DNA from: Myxococcales bacterium
Lineage (GTDB): Bacteria > Myxococcota_A > Polyangia > Palsa-1104 > JAEUJZ01
Direction: 5' to 3'
Assembly (NCBI GenBank): GCA_016794365.1
Contig: JAEUKB010000028.1
Span: 186,001 to 250,000, forward strand
Length of the DNA stretch: 64,000 bases
Shown: positions 44,760 to 53,991 of the stretch, one piece after another
Numbering within the stretch: the first letter of the stretch is position 1
How the letters are laid out: every line of letters starts with the position of its first letter
The notes under the pieces: generated by a model
The model's input: the letters and a program-made list of their open reading frames with translations, nothing else
Told to the model about the DNA's origin: nothing
Database searches by the model: none
Made by a program: the position numbers and the translations under genes

Positions 44760-47114
44760 ATGCATCGACTGCGACTGCCTCGCTCAGCGTCTGTTTCGCT
44801 GCTTACTGCTTCAGCACTTTGCCTGTCTGCGCTGCTTTCACCCGGCTGTTCTGGGTCGGAAGTCGGCAGCGGCACCGCGCTCTGTGATCCGGCTTGTGCC
44901 GACGACCAAGAGTGCGTAGATGGCATCTGTCTCTCGAAAGCCACTTGCGCGGGTGACAACGACTGTCTCAGTGATCAGTACTGCATAAACGGTCGCTGTG
45001 CGGCGTATGGCGGCGATCGCGTCAACAACCCAACCTGTGAGCGGCTCGTCCCGGCGGGGCTGCTGTCTCCATCGATTTTCTGCGAATGGCAGAAGCCTCT
45101 GGCGGGCGATCCCTATCCGAATCACAAGCAGGTTTTATCGACGCCACTGGTGGTTGACTTCAACTTCGCCGGACGCGGATCCGAGTTCATTACGACGCGG
45201 CCTTCGATCCTGGTCAATACCTACAGCGGCACCGACGGAAGCTGTGGTCTGTTCGGCGGAAACTTTGGAATCTTGCGCGTGCTCGACGGACGAAGCTGCG
45301 CGCAGCAGCATGCGATCCCGACGCCAGTAAACGGCGCTGCAACGCCAGCCATCGGCGATCTCGATGGAGACGGCGCTGCCGATATCGTCGCGTATTCTGC
45401 GACGGGCGGACTGATCGCGTTTCGGTTTGATCGAGCGCAGAACAAGTTTGTGACGCTGTGGACATCGAAGACCAGCGCGGCGGCGGATTCCAACCCGTTT
45501 GCCGGGCTGTGCGAGTGGACGGGTCCAGCGATTCACGATCTCGACGACGATGGCAAGCCAGAGGTCATTGCCGAAGGCTTGGTCTATAGCAGCAGCGGTG
45601 TGCTCATCGACGCGAGCGCCAACTTACGCACCGGGCCTCAAGATGTCGGTCAGTTTTCCGTCGTCGCAGACATCGATCGCGACGGAGTTCCCAACCTGAT
45701 CGGTCCGACGGTGATCTATTCGTGGGACAAAGCGACCAGCAAGTGGAAAAAGGATCGCGATCTGCCTCTGCCAAATGGTGTGTCGCTCGCACGAGGCTAT
45801 GTCGCCGTCGCGGACTTCGGAGTTCCAAACGGAACGGGAATCGATCGCAACATCTCGGATGGCGTCGCAGAGATCGCAGTCATCATGAGCGGTCGCGCTT
45901 GGATTGTGTCTAAAGATGGCGTGATCGTGTTTGGGCCGCTCAGCCTGCCGGGATCAACGGGCGGTGGCCCACCGACGGCGGGTGACTTCGACAACGATGG
46001 TCGGGCCGAGTTCGCTGCCGCCGGTTCTTCGTCGTATACCGTGTTCGATCCCGACTGCATCGCGGGTGGCGAAGACAAGTTCTGTCCGTCGAAGCGCACC
46101 GATCGACTGCTGTGGAGCAACCTGTCGCAAGATGTCAGCTCGAACATCACGGGCTCATCGCTGTTTGACTTTGAAGGCGATGGCACCGCCGAGGCCATCT
46201 ACGCCGACGAGTGCTTCGCGCGCATCTATTCGGGCAAGACCGGCGAGATCCTGTTTTCGCAAGCACACTCGTCGTGTACCTGGAACGAGTATCCTGTCGT
46301 CGCTGACGTAGCCGGAAACTTCCGAAGCAAGCTGATCGTTCCGTCGAACGAAAACTGTACTGTCAGCTGTCCCGCCGTCGATCCGATCTTCAAAGGACTC
46401 CGCTGTACGTCGAGCGCGGAGTGCCCAAACGGCATCGGCTGCGATCAAGGCTACTGTCGCTGCGCAAGCGATACCGACTGCAACACAGCCAGCGTCGGTG
46501 GTGGCTTCGTCTGTCGCGCCCCGGCAGCTTCTGTGCCCGGCGCTGGAAACACCTGTCAGGCAGCTTTCACCGGCAAGCGCACTGGCATCCGCGTCTTTGG
46601 CGATGTCGCCGACCGCTGGGTTGCATCGCGACCGCTGTGGAGCCAGCACACCTACTCGATCACCAGCGTCGATGACAAAGGCGTGATTGCGAGAACCAGT
46701 CAGTGGTCACGCAACTGGGATGTGCCGGGCCTGAACAACTTCCGCATGAACGTCCAAGGCAAGGTCAGTCCGTCGGCAGCTGGCGATGTCACCGCGCAAG
46801 GAGGAACCAGGAGCGGTGCCGTCTGTCAGGGCAACATGGTGCAGCTCACGACATCCGTCTGTAATCGCGGAACCGCGCCGGTGGTCGATGGATCGCCGGT
46901 GTCGTTTTATGAAGGCACGACGCTGCTGTGTACCGCGCAGACCAAGGATGCGCTCTCACCGGGACTCTGTACGCAGGTTGGCTGCACCGCGCCGCTCAGC
47001 CAAAGCGGAGCCCACAGCATCACGATCGTAGCCGACGACAACGGCATGGGAACTGGTCAGACCAGCGAGTGTAACGAAGGAAACAACCGAGCATCGATGT
47101 CGTTTACCTGCTAA
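44760..47114 (+). CDS. Large lipoprotein with FG-GAP/VCBS repeats and CARDB-like end
   Basis: 784 residues from ATG 44760 (GGGGAAATC upstream). Signal ending LSALLSPGC. Cys modules (CDPACADDQECVDGICL, CAGDNDCLSDQYCINGRC) resemble those of the lipoprotein at 25495. Then calcium-type loops of the FG-GAP pattern: DLDGDGAADIVAYS, DLDDDGKPEVIAEG, DIDRDGVPNLIG, DFDNDGRAEFAAAG and DFEGDGTAEAIYAD, which suggest a beta-propeller. The last 100 residues (VTAQGG...VCNRGTAPVVDGSPVSFY, NEGNNRASMSF) are CARDB-like. It should be surface-exposed; role in adhesion is an inference. Confidence 0.8.
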   Translation: MHRLRLPRSASVSLLTASALCLSALLSPGCSGSEVGSGTALCDPACADDQECVDGICLSKATCAGDNDCLSDQYCINGRCAAYGGDRVNNPTCERLVPAGLLSPSIFCEWQKPLAGDPYPNHKQVLSTPLVVDFNFAGRGSEFITTRPSILVNTYSGTDGSCGLFGGNFGILRVLDGRSCAQQHAIPTPVNGAATPAIGDLDGDGAADIVAYSATGGLIAFRFDRAQNKFVTLWTSKTSAAADSNPFAGLCEWTGPAIHDLDDDGKPEVIAEGLVYSSSGVLIDASANLRTGPQDVGQFSVVADIDRDGVPNLIGPTVIYSWDKATSKWKKDRDLPLPNGVSLARGYVAVADFGVPNGTGIDRNISDGVAEIAVIMSGRAWIVSKDGVIVFGPLSLPGSTGGGPPTAGDFDNDGRAEFAAAGSSSYTVFDPDCIAGGEDKFCPSKRTDRLLWSNLSQDVSSNITGSSLFDFEGDGTAEAIYADECFARIYSGKTGEILFSQAHSSCTWNEYPVVADVAGNFRSKLIVPSNENCTVSCPAVDPIFKGLRCTSSAECPNGIGCDQGYCRCASDTDCNTASVGGGFVCRAPAASVPGAGNTCQAAFTGKRTGIRVFGDVADRWVASRPLWSQHTYSITSVDDKGVIARTSQWSRNWDVPGLNNFRMNVQGKVSPSAAGDVTAQGGTRSGAVCQGNMVQLTTSVCNRGTAPVVDGSPVSFYEGTTLLCTAQTKDALSPGLCTQVGCTAPLSQSGAHSITIVADDNGMGTGQTSECNEGNNRASMSFTC

Positions 47115-47214
47115 CCAGCTGATTTTCCGTCGCTCAGACCCTCCGCAATTCCTCCGCAAAGACAGCGATTTTGTAGCTGTTCCACTTTTTCGCAAACCTG
47201 CTACCCTGCCCGCG

Positions 47215-47979
47215 ATGCTGAAACCAATTGGTAAGCAACGTGTCGCTGAAGAAATTGTTCAACAGCTTCGCAGCCTGATTCTGCGAGGCGTCTACGGCAT
47301 TGGTGACAAGCTCCCTCCCGAGCGCAAGCTCGCTGAAGATCTCGGTGTAAACCGCGCGTCGCTGCGCGAAGCAATCAAGTCGCTGGAGCAGATGGGTCTG
47401 GTCAAGACCCGGCAAGGTGATGGCACTCGGGTGCTGCCGTTTATGGAAACGGCTGGCGTCGAGCTGGTATCGCACCTTGTCACTGGCACTCCCGACGGGA
47501 TTCCGAACGCCGATATCTTGGGTGATGTGCTGGAGTTTCGTCGGATCTTCGCTCGTGATGTCGCGCAGCTTGCGGCAGATCGAGCGACTCCCGACGATCT
47601 AGCGCGACTCGAAGAGGTGGCGAAGAAAGCCGATGCGGAGCTGTCTCCCGATGAGATGCTCAAGCTCGATTTCGAGTTCTACGTCGAGCTGACTCGGATC
47701 GCGCGCAACCGCGTCTTCCAGCTTCTCATCAACACCATTCGCGTCGCTGTGTTCGCTCACGCAGGCTTCTTTGCGCAGGTCACACCGTCGGCAGCCGTCC
47801 AGCGTAGGTGTCATCGCGACGTGATCACTGGTCTCAAAACCAAAGACGCGGAGCGCACCGGCAAAGCAGTCAACGAGTACATGCAGCAAGCGCAGCAGCT
47901 ACTCGCGACGCTGCTTGCCACGCTGAGTACCCAAACCAGCATCGGCACGAGCAGCGAGAAGGCGATCGCAAGCAAGTGA
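47215..47979 (+). CDS. GntR/FadR-family transcriptional regulator
   Basis: 254 residues. The N-terminal winged helix reads KLPPERKLAEDLGVNRASLREAIKSLEQMGLV, and the rest is the helical FCD ligand domain. The usual FCD metal-binding D-x-x-x-H is DFEFY here, so one His ligand is absent and a zinc- or nickel-bound carboxylate effector is less certain. The target is not known; it starts a three-gene run with a lipoprotein and rsmG, which overlap it or each other by a few bases. Confidence 0.88.
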   Translation: MLKPIGKQRVAEEIVQQLRSLILRGVYGIGDKLPPERKLAEDLGVNRASLREAIKSLEQMGLVKTRQGDGTRVLPFMETAGVELVSHLVTGTPDGIPNADILGDVLEFRRIFARDVAQLAADRATPDDLARLEEVAKKADAELSPDEMLKLDFEFYVELTRIARNRVFQLLINTIRVAVFAHAGFFAQVTPSAAVQRRCHRDVITGLKTKDAERTGKAVNEYMQQAQQLLATLLATLSTQTSIGTSSEKAIASK

Positions 47980-48608
47980 GCCTCCGAACCACATTCCCGT
48001 CGTCCAACAAGCGCTTGGGTCTATCGATCCTGCTCGTGATCGCCTGCGCATTCGGTGTCTACTGCTCCGAGTCATCGACGATACCGGGCTCGAATCCCTC
48101 GATCTTGGGACTGTGTAGCTATCCACGCGCCTGTTATCTGGTCCGCAAGTCGGGACCGCTGGCTGGCCAGTGCGATTCCTGCGCAGGCGGTCCAAGCTGT
48201 CGTCTGTCGTACACCGCAGGCGAGTCGGGATCTCCGGGAACGTGGACGCTCGGAAGCAAAGCTCCGTCGCCGCTTGATGAGTCGGTGGTGTGTGGAACGT
48301 ATGTCTCTCCGTCGCAAGACTTGGTGCCAGAGTGTCTGACTGCCGAGAGCGTCTGTGTCGCACGCGGTCCTGAGTGCCCAGCGAGCAGCTACTGTGTCGC
48401 GGAAGGACAAGACTGCGCGACGGGATCGATGACGTTTCCGCAGCATCGTCCTGGCGCTGAAAAGACCGCATGTCCCACTGAAAAGAGCCGCTGCTGTGCA
48501 GCAAGCTCTGACGCGGGTGCAGGGGATGCGGGAAGCAGCAGCGACGGAAGCACAAGCGATGCAGGAACCTCTGACATGAGCACAAGCGATGCAGGGCTTA
48601 GAGGCTAG
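47976..48608 (+). CDS. Cysteine-rich lipoprotein with Asp/Ser/Gly-rich C-terminus
   Basis: 210 residues from GTG 47976, which overlaps the fadR-like stop by four bases (GTGA). A signal stretch SILLVIACAFGVYC offers two lipobox-like cysteines. The mature part has paired cysteines (CYLVRK, CDSCAGGPSC, CVARGPECPASSYC, CCAAS), suggesting disulfides, and ends in a repetitive SDAGAGDAGSSSDGSTSDAG tail. The last 20 bp overlap the start of rsmG. Function unknown; a surface protein is likely. Confidence 0.6.
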   Translation: MSLRTTFPSSNKRLGLSILLVIACAFGVYCSESSTIPGSNPSILGLCSYPRACYLVRKSGPLAGQCDSCAGGPSCRLSYTAGESGSPGTWTLGSKAPSPLDESVVCGTYVSPSQDLVPECLTAESVCVARGPECPASSYCVAEGQDCATGSMTFPQHRPGAEKTACPTEKSRCCAASSDAGAGDAGSSSDGSTSDAGTSDMSTSDAGLRG

Positions 48609-49251
48609 CGCGACGGAAGGTCTATCGCGGCTTGGGAAGCTGCTGGTCTCGGGAGCATCGGCGCAAGGAATCGCGATCGGACAGACCGAGGTCGCTCGAC
48701 TGACTCGCTATGCCGAGCTGCTCGAAGAGTGGGGACGCAAGATCAACCTGACCGCTGTCGTCGGTCGAGAGCAGATCTTCCGTCGTCACTTCCTCGATAG
48801 CTTGGCGCTGGTTGGACGACTTCCGCCGCTGTCTGAGCTGCCTGCGCCGTCGCTGCTCGATGTCGGTAGCGGTGCGGGCTTTCCCGGTGTGCTGTGCGCG
48901 CTGTGTCGTCCCGAGCTGCGTGTCACGCTGAGTGAGCGCATCGGCAAAAAAGCAGCCTTTTTGCTGACGCTGCGACGAGAGCTGGGACTGTCTTTCGAGG
49001 TCTTTGCGGACGATGCAACGCGGCTTCCGACTGGCTTTGGCATCGTGGTGTCGCGCGCGGCGCTGCCTTTGCCCAAGTGGTTTCCGTTTGCAGAGTCGCT
49101 GGTTGCCCCGCGTGGCTACATCTTTTCGATGACCAGCGAAGGAGAGCCCGTTCCCGAGCCGCCTCCGAGCCTGTCACTGTGTCTGGATACGCGCTACGAT
49201 GTCGGACAAGGACCGCATCGCATCCTCGCGCATCGCAAGGCAGACGCGTAG
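48589..49251 (+). CDS. rsmG: 16S rRNA (guanine527-N7)-methyltransferase RsmG
   Basis: 220 residues. SAM-binding core: LLDVGSGAGFPGVLCAL about residues 85-101, RIGKKAAFLLTLRRELGL, DDATRL and VVSRAALPLPKW. N-terminal LEEWGRKINLTAV and HFLDSLAL are family elements. RsmG methylates G527 of 16S rRNA; loss gives low-level streptomycin resistance. It usually sits with gidA/parAB, which are not in the window. It overlaps the upstream lipoprotein gene by 20 bp and ends 29 bp before a terminator. Confidence 0.93.
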   Translation: MQGLEASATEGLSRLGKLLVSGASAQGIAIGQTEVARLTRYAELLEEWGRKINLTAVVGREQIFRRHFLDSLALVGRLPPLSELPAPSLLDVGSGAGFPGVLCALCRPELRVTLSERIGKKAAFLLTLRRELGLSFEVFADDATRLPTGFGIVVSRAALPLPKWFPFAESLVAPRGYIFSMTSEGEPVPEPPPSLSLCLDTRYDVGQGPHRILAHRKADA

Positions 49252-49280
49252 CACGCAACGCTGTGACCGAAGCACTGCGT

Positions 49281-49327
49281 AACGGAACCAAGTCCGCTGT
49301 CGCAGCCAGGTTCCGTTGCTGTTTTTT
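49281..49327 (+). terminator. Rho-independent terminator after rsmG
   Basis: AACGGAACC (49281-49289) and its exact complement GGTTCCGTT (49309-49317) form a 9-bp stem with a 19-base loop, followed within four bases by six T residues (49322-49327). It ends the fadR-like/lipoprotein/rsmG transcript before the convergent clpX gene. Confidence 0.8.
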
Positions 49328-49362
49328 GGGATGTGCTTCTGGCTATCGGGGCGGGAAATTGC

Positions 49363-50571
49363 CTAGCTGGCTTTCTTTTCGCGAATCAGCTGTGGCTGCG
49401 CATGGTTGGTGATCACGTCTTCGTTGATGACGCACTCGCGCACGCCGGTCATCGACGGGATTTCGTACATCACCTCGAGCATCACTTCTTCCATGATCGC
49501 ACGCAGACCGCGAGCGCCTGACTTGCGACGATACGCTTCGCGCGCAACTGCGTGCATCGCTTCGTCGGTGAAGCGCAGCTGAACGCCTTCCATCTCGAAC
49601 AAGCGCGCGTACTGCTTGGTCAGCGCGTTCTTCGGCTTCCACAGCACTTCCGTCAGCGCATCTTCGTCGAGAGAGTCGCACGAGACAATGATCGGCAAGC
49701 GACCCAGGAACTCTGGAATCATGCCGTACTTGATCAGATCCTCGGTGCGAACCTGCGCGCGCAGCGCGTCTTTGTCTTCGTCGTTGCGAGCCGAAATCTG
49801 CGCACCAAAGCCCATGCCACGCTCGGAAACGCGACGACGAATCGTATCTTCCAGCCCGTTGAACGCACCGCAGCAGATAAACAGGATGTCGGTCGTATCG
49901 ACCTGAATCAGCTCTTGCTGCGGACGATTGCGCGCTCCGTCGGGAGTGATCGTCGCGTGCTTGCCTTCCAGCAGCTTGAGCAGCGCTTGCTGAACGCCTT
50001 CGCCGCTGACATCGCGAGTTACCGACGGACCACCGCCTTTGCGAGAGATCTTGTCGATCTCATCGATGCAGACGATGCCGCGCTGGGCCTTTTCGATGTC
50101 GCCACCGGCGTTGCGATAGAGCGCTTTGATCACGCTTTCCACATCTTCACCGACATAGCCAGCCTCGGTGAGTGTGGTTGCATCGGCAATCGCAAACGGG
50201 ACATCGAGCTTCTTGGCCAGCGTCTGTGCCAGCAGCGTCTTGCCGCAGCCCGTCGGACCGATCAAAAGCACGTTGCCCTTGTGGATGTCCACGTCGCCCG
50301 CTCGACCACGCGACATCAGCCGCTTGTAGTGGTTGTAGACGGACACCGAGAGCGTCTTTTTGGCACGCTTTTGCCCGACGACGTATTTGTCGAGCTCCTC
50401 GGTGATTTCGACGGGCTTGGGATAGCGTGGCCGCTCTTGCGCATCTTCTTTCGAGAGGATGTCGTTGCAGAGGGCGACGCACTCGTCGCAGATGAAGACG
50501 CGCGGACCGCTGATCAGCTTGCGGACCTCGCGACGCCTTTTGCCACAGAAGGAGCAGTGAAAGTCGTCCAT
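49363..50571 (-). CDS. clpX: ATP-dependent Clp protease ATP-binding subunit ClpX
   Basis: 402 residues. The N-terminal zinc finger [18 protein letters not shown]...CDEC, Walker [13 protein letters not shown], Walker B CIDEIDKI, sensor regions and the GFGA pore loop (GMGFGA) are present. ClpX unfolds substrates for ClpP; neither clpP nor tig is adjacent, unlike the usual tig-clpP-clpX order. The 157-bp gap upstream (to purB) contains no gene and should carry the promoter. Confidence 0.96.
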   Translation of the reverse strand: MDDFHCSFCGKRRREVRKLISGPRVFICDECVALCNDILSKEDAQERPRYPKPVEITEELDKYVVGQKRAKKTLSVSVYNHYKRLMSRGRAGDVDIHKGNVLLIGPTGCGKTLLAQTLAKKLDVPFAIADATTLTEAGYVGEDVESVIKALYRNAGGDIEKAQRGIVCIDEIDKISRKGGGPSVTRDVSGEGVQQALLKLLEGKHATITPDGARNRPQQELIQVDTTDILFICCGAFNGLEDTIRRRVSERGMGFGAQISARNDEDKDALRAQVRTEDLIKYGMIPEFLGRLPIIVSCDSLDEDALTEVLWKPKNALTKQYARLFEMEGVQLRFTDEAMHAVAREAYRRKSGARGLRAIMEEVMLEVMYEIPSMTGVRECVINEDVITNHAQPQLIREKKAS

Positions 50572-50728
50572 TAGGGTTTCATCGAGGCTGCTGTCGCCTC
50601 AGTCAAGGATTCTTGCACAGCCAGCGGATGCTGGCAAAGACGGGTCGAGCATTTTTTCTATCAAGCATTTTCGCTACTTAGATGAACGAAAGACTCCTGT
50701 TTGCGTCGCGCAACCGTCGCTGAAGCGC

Positions 50729-52057
50729 TCACTCGGGAAGCGTGCGCGCAAAGATCGTCGAAACATGTTGTAGGTGCGTCGTGATCTCAAAGCAGTGACC
50801 GAGCACGTCTTCCGGCAGTCGCTCGCTCACCTGCGGATCGGCGCGCAGTCGGTCGAAAAACGACAGTCCGCCCCGATCTGCCACACACGAAAGCGCATGA
50901 CGCTGCACCAGCTCATACGCGCTCTGACGAGACAGTCCAGTCCGCACAAGCGCCAGCATGACTTTTTCCGACGCGAACAGATCGCCACTTTGCAACAGGT
51001 TGTGGCTCATTCGATCGGCTCTGATGGACAGACCACCGACGAGCTTTGCCGCGCGCTGCACCATGTAGTCTGCCAGCGTCGTCGCATCCGGCATGATCAC
51101 GCGCTCCACCGACGAGTGTGAGATGTCTCGCTCATGCCAAAGCGGAATGTTTTCACACGCTGCGCTCGCGCTTGCCCGAAGCAGACGCGCCAGTCCACAC
51201 AGGTTTTCCGCCGAGATCGGGTTCTTTTTGTGCGGCATCGCCGAGCTGCCTTTTTGACCCGGCGCAAACGCTTCTTCGACCTCGGACACTTCACTGCGCT
51301 GAAGGTGACGCAGGTTCACCGACAGTCGCTCGATCGCCGATCCGAAAAGCGACAGCGCCAAGAGCAGCTCGGCATGACGATCGCGCGCCACCACTTGCGT
51401 CGGAACCGTCTCGACGGACAGACCCAAGCTCGACAGCGCAGCCGCTTCCACGTCGGGGGAAAAGCAGCCACTTCCGTACACACCGACAGCACCCGAGAGT
51501 TTTCCGACGGCAATGGCCTTCTGCGCTCGCTGGATGCGAACCTTGGCGCGCTCGATCTCGGCGTAGCTACCCAAAAACACAAGCCCGGCGGAGATTGGCT
51601 CGGCGAAGATGCCGTGCGTGCGACCGATCATCGGCGTCTGCTGATGGGCGGTGGCCTGACGACGCAGCGCAGGCAAGAGCTGATCGTCAATGCCGCGCAA
51701 GATGATCTGCGTGGCTTCGCGAAGCTGTAGCGCCAGCACCGTATCGAGCACGTCCGATGAAGTCAGTCCAAAGTGCAGCCAGCGCGCATCGACGCCCAGC
51801 TTTTCCTCGACGTGTTCCAAAAACGCGAGCACTTCATGCTGGGTTCGCTGCTCACACTCGGCCACGCGTCGCGGATCCAGCGGTCCTACCTGGGCATACA
51901 GCTGTCGCAGTCGCGTCGCGGTTCCCGCAGGAATCGGGCTCGACGGAGACGCTTCGAGCGCAGCGGTCGCTGCCAGCTCCACTTCCAGGAACAAAGAAAG
52001 GCGTCGCGACTCGCTCCAAAGCGCAGCCATGTCAGGACGGGTGTAGCGAGCAATCAT
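50729..52057 (-). CDS. purB: Adenylosuccinate lyase
   Basis: 442 residues of the fumarase/aspartase fold. The signature GSSAMPHKKNPISAENLCGLARL is complete, with MIARYTRPDMAALWSESRR at the N-terminus, THGIFAEP and ERVIMPDAT later. It cleaves SAICAR and adenylosuccinate in purine synthesis. It is preceded, 15 bp away, by a lipoprotein gene on the same strand. Confidence 0.95.
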   Translation of the reverse strand: MIARYTRPDMAALWSESRRLSLFLEVELAATAALEASPSSPIPAGTATRLRQLYAQVGPLDPRRVAECEQRTQHEVLAFLEHVEEKLGVDARWLHFGLTSSDVLDTVLALQLREATQIILRGIDDQLLPALRRQATAHQQTPMIGRTHGIFAEPISAGLVFLGSYAEIERAKVRIQRAQKAIAVGKLSGAVGVYGSGCFSPDVEAAALSSLGLSVETVPTQVVARDRHAELLLALSLFGSAIERLSVNLRHLQRSEVSEVEEAFAPGQKGSSAMPHKKNPISAENLCGLARLLRASASAACENIPLWHERDISHSSVERVIMPDATTLADYMVQRAAKLVGGLSIRADRMSHNLLQSGDLFASEKVMLALVRTGLSRQSAYELVQRHALSCVADRGGLSFFDRLRADPQVSERLPEDVLGHCFEITTHLQHVSTIFARTLPE

Positions 52058-52072
52058 CGTGTGCTGGTCTTA

Positions 52073-52717
52073 CTACTTCGATTCTTCGGACGAAAGCGGC
52101 ACGTCATATGAACTACGGCGCGGCGGCTCGGCAGGCGGCGCAGGCTGACCTTCAGGCGTCACCACATCGGGAGCAGCCGTCGCAGTCGGAATCTCTCCGC
52201 GCAGATACGCTTCAACAAGTATCGCGTCGGTCGGCTCAATGTTCGGATTTCGCTCGCCGAGGACCATCAACAGTCCACCGACGAAAAAGTGCAGCCCGCC
52301 AAGACCGAGCGCCACACCGGACCCGATTGGATCAGCGGGCTTGGTTTCGCCCGGCGGCAGATCCAGCGCCGCCGCCATCCCGAGCGCCAAGTGCGGAACG
52401 CCCAGACCCAAGATCACGCCACCGATCATCAGGTACGGATTGGTCTTGGCTGCTCGGACCCGCGCAAGCTTCATCGGTGTCGTCGCTGCACGTCGGAGCG
52501 TCTCATCGCTCCACTGTAGGGCGCGATAGCGAATCAGCACCGGCGCACGATCGCTCTGCCGCAAGGCCGGAACCTGAGCCCGCGCCCGCAAGTCGTCCGG
52601 CTGCGTCGCAACCAGCTCGATCGCCTTGCTTGGAATCAGATACGGCTCCGCCAGCGTACAAGACGCCGTCACACCCAGGAGTCCGCACAGCAACCCACAG
52701 AAAACGCCGCGCTTCAT
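52073..52717 (-). CDS. Lipoprotein with two membrane-like stretches
   Basis: 214 residues from ATG 52717. The signal ends LGVTASC. A central hydrophobic pair (YLMIGGVILGLGVPHLALGMAAALDL and GSGVALGLGGLHFFVGGLLMVLG) suggests it loops into a membrane after lipidation, followed by a Pro-rich tail. No family recognised. Located between purB and the methylase gene. Confidence 0.55.
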   Translation of the reverse strand: MKRGVFCGLLCGLLGVTASCTLAEPYLIPSKAIELVATQPDDLRARAQVPALRQSDRAPVLIRYRALQWSDETLRRAATTPMKLARVRAAKTNPYLMIGGVILGLGVPHLALGMAAALDLPPGETKPADPIGSGVALGLGGLHFFVGGLLMVLGERNPNIEPTDAILVEAYLRGEIPTATAAPDVVTPEGQPAPPAEPPRRSSYDVPLSSEESK

Positions 52718-52778
52718 CGCGAGCAGTGTAGCAACCCGCAGCCAGCTAGACGATCGTTTCTCGGAAGATTGGCCCGCG

Positions 52779-53915
52779 CTAGCGAACAGACGGAGCCGCC
52801 GCTTCGGATCGCGCAGGCTTTGCCGCCGCTGCACGCTTGCGCAGCTCGGACCGGAGCGGTCCCGCCGCAACCAGCAGCTCTGGAACGTGTCCGCGACGAT
52901 CCCCGCGCGAGTTGATCGCTCGTCGCGCCAGCACTTCTTCGACGTGAAGCGCTCGATACAGCACGTAGGTCAGCGGCACCGCCGAGTTCGACAGCAGCAC
53001 CGAGACACCGCGCTCGCCCAGCTGCGTCACCAGATTCGCCAGTTTTTGCTGATCCTCGTCTCCAAAGCCGCAGCCGTTATACGCTGTAAACGACGCGGTA
53101 CGACTCACCGGAGCATACGGCGGATCGCAATACACAAAGTCACCGGGCTGACTGGACGCTTCGACATCATGAAAGCCAGCGACTTCCAAACAGACGCCAC
53201 GCAGCGCAGCGCTCGCTGATCGAAGATCGTTTGGAGCACAAATCTGTGCTGTTTTGTAATGTCCGAACGGAACGTTGAATCGACCTTGGCGGTTTTCGCG
53301 AAACAGACCGTTAAAACAGGTCTTGTTCAGGTAGATAAATCGTGCCGCTCGCTGAATCGGGTCAAGCTGCGATGGATCGAGCGCTCTCATGTGATAATAG
53401 AACGCTTCGTCATTTTGAAAGGTAGAGAGCAGCGCAATCAGCGTCTCAACCCGATCCCGAACCACCCGATAGGTATTGATCAGCTCGATGTTTATGTCGG
53501 TAAGACGAACCGCTTTTCCATCCAGTCGCCGCTGCTCACACAGCGCGAAAAACAGCGCACCACCACCGACGAACGGCTCGTGATAGTGACGGAAGGACTG
53601 GGGAATCCGGTCCAGCAGCTCGGGAAGAAGCTGACGCTTGCCTCCAGCCCACTTTACAAACGGACGTGCTGGGGAAAGAACGGTTGGCTCTGACACAAAC
53701 TCTTGAGCATCGCCGATCTCACCTTCTGCTGGAAAGACAAGTTCGCCATGACCAGCAAGTGCGGAAGGCTTCGACGAGCGCTTGTCCCGAGTATGTGTCA
53801 GCGCGTCTTGTGCGTCTCCCGTACGGGATGTGCGAATGGATAACGACGCACTATGTGGAATTGTGCGCGATTGAAAACCATGTGTGACATCCGCCGATAG
53901 GGACACGCAGCCCAT
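52779..53915 (-). CDS. dam: Orphan DNA adenine methyltransferase, Dam/M.DpnII type
   Basis: 378 residues from ATG 53915; the first 80 are not conserved and GTG 53696 just before the domain is a possible start. The D12-class methylase has FVKWAGGK (SAM loop), PFVGGGALFFAL, LTDINIELINTY and catalytic DPPYAP. Dam enzymes methylate N6 of A in GATC; specificity here is by family. No restriction endonuclease is adjacent, so it may act in mismatch repair, replication timing or gene regulation. Confidence 0.85.
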   Translation of the reverse strand: MGCVSLSADVTHGFQSRTIPHSASLSIRTSRTGDAQDALTHTRDKRSSKPSALAGHGELVFPAEGEIGDAQEFVSEPTVLSPARPFVKWAGGKRQLLPELLDRIPQSFRHYHEPFVGGGALFFALCEQRRLDGKAVRLTDINIELINTYRVVRDRVETLIALLSTFQNDEAFYYHMRALDPSQLDPIQRAARFIYLNKTCFNGLFRENRQGRFNVPFGHYKTAQICAPNDLRSASAALRGVCLEVAGFHDVEASSQPGDFVYCDPPYAPVSRTASFTAYNGCGFGDEDQQKLANLVTQLGERGVSVLLSNSAVPLTYVLYRALHVEEVLARRAINSRGDRRGHVPELLVAAGPLRSELRKRAAAAKPARSEAAAPSVR

Positions 53916-53991
53916 GCTATGTGGGCATGCTTAGAGCGCAAATTTTTGACCGTATTTTTTTATATCGCAGCGCAGCTCCCGTCGCGCAGCG

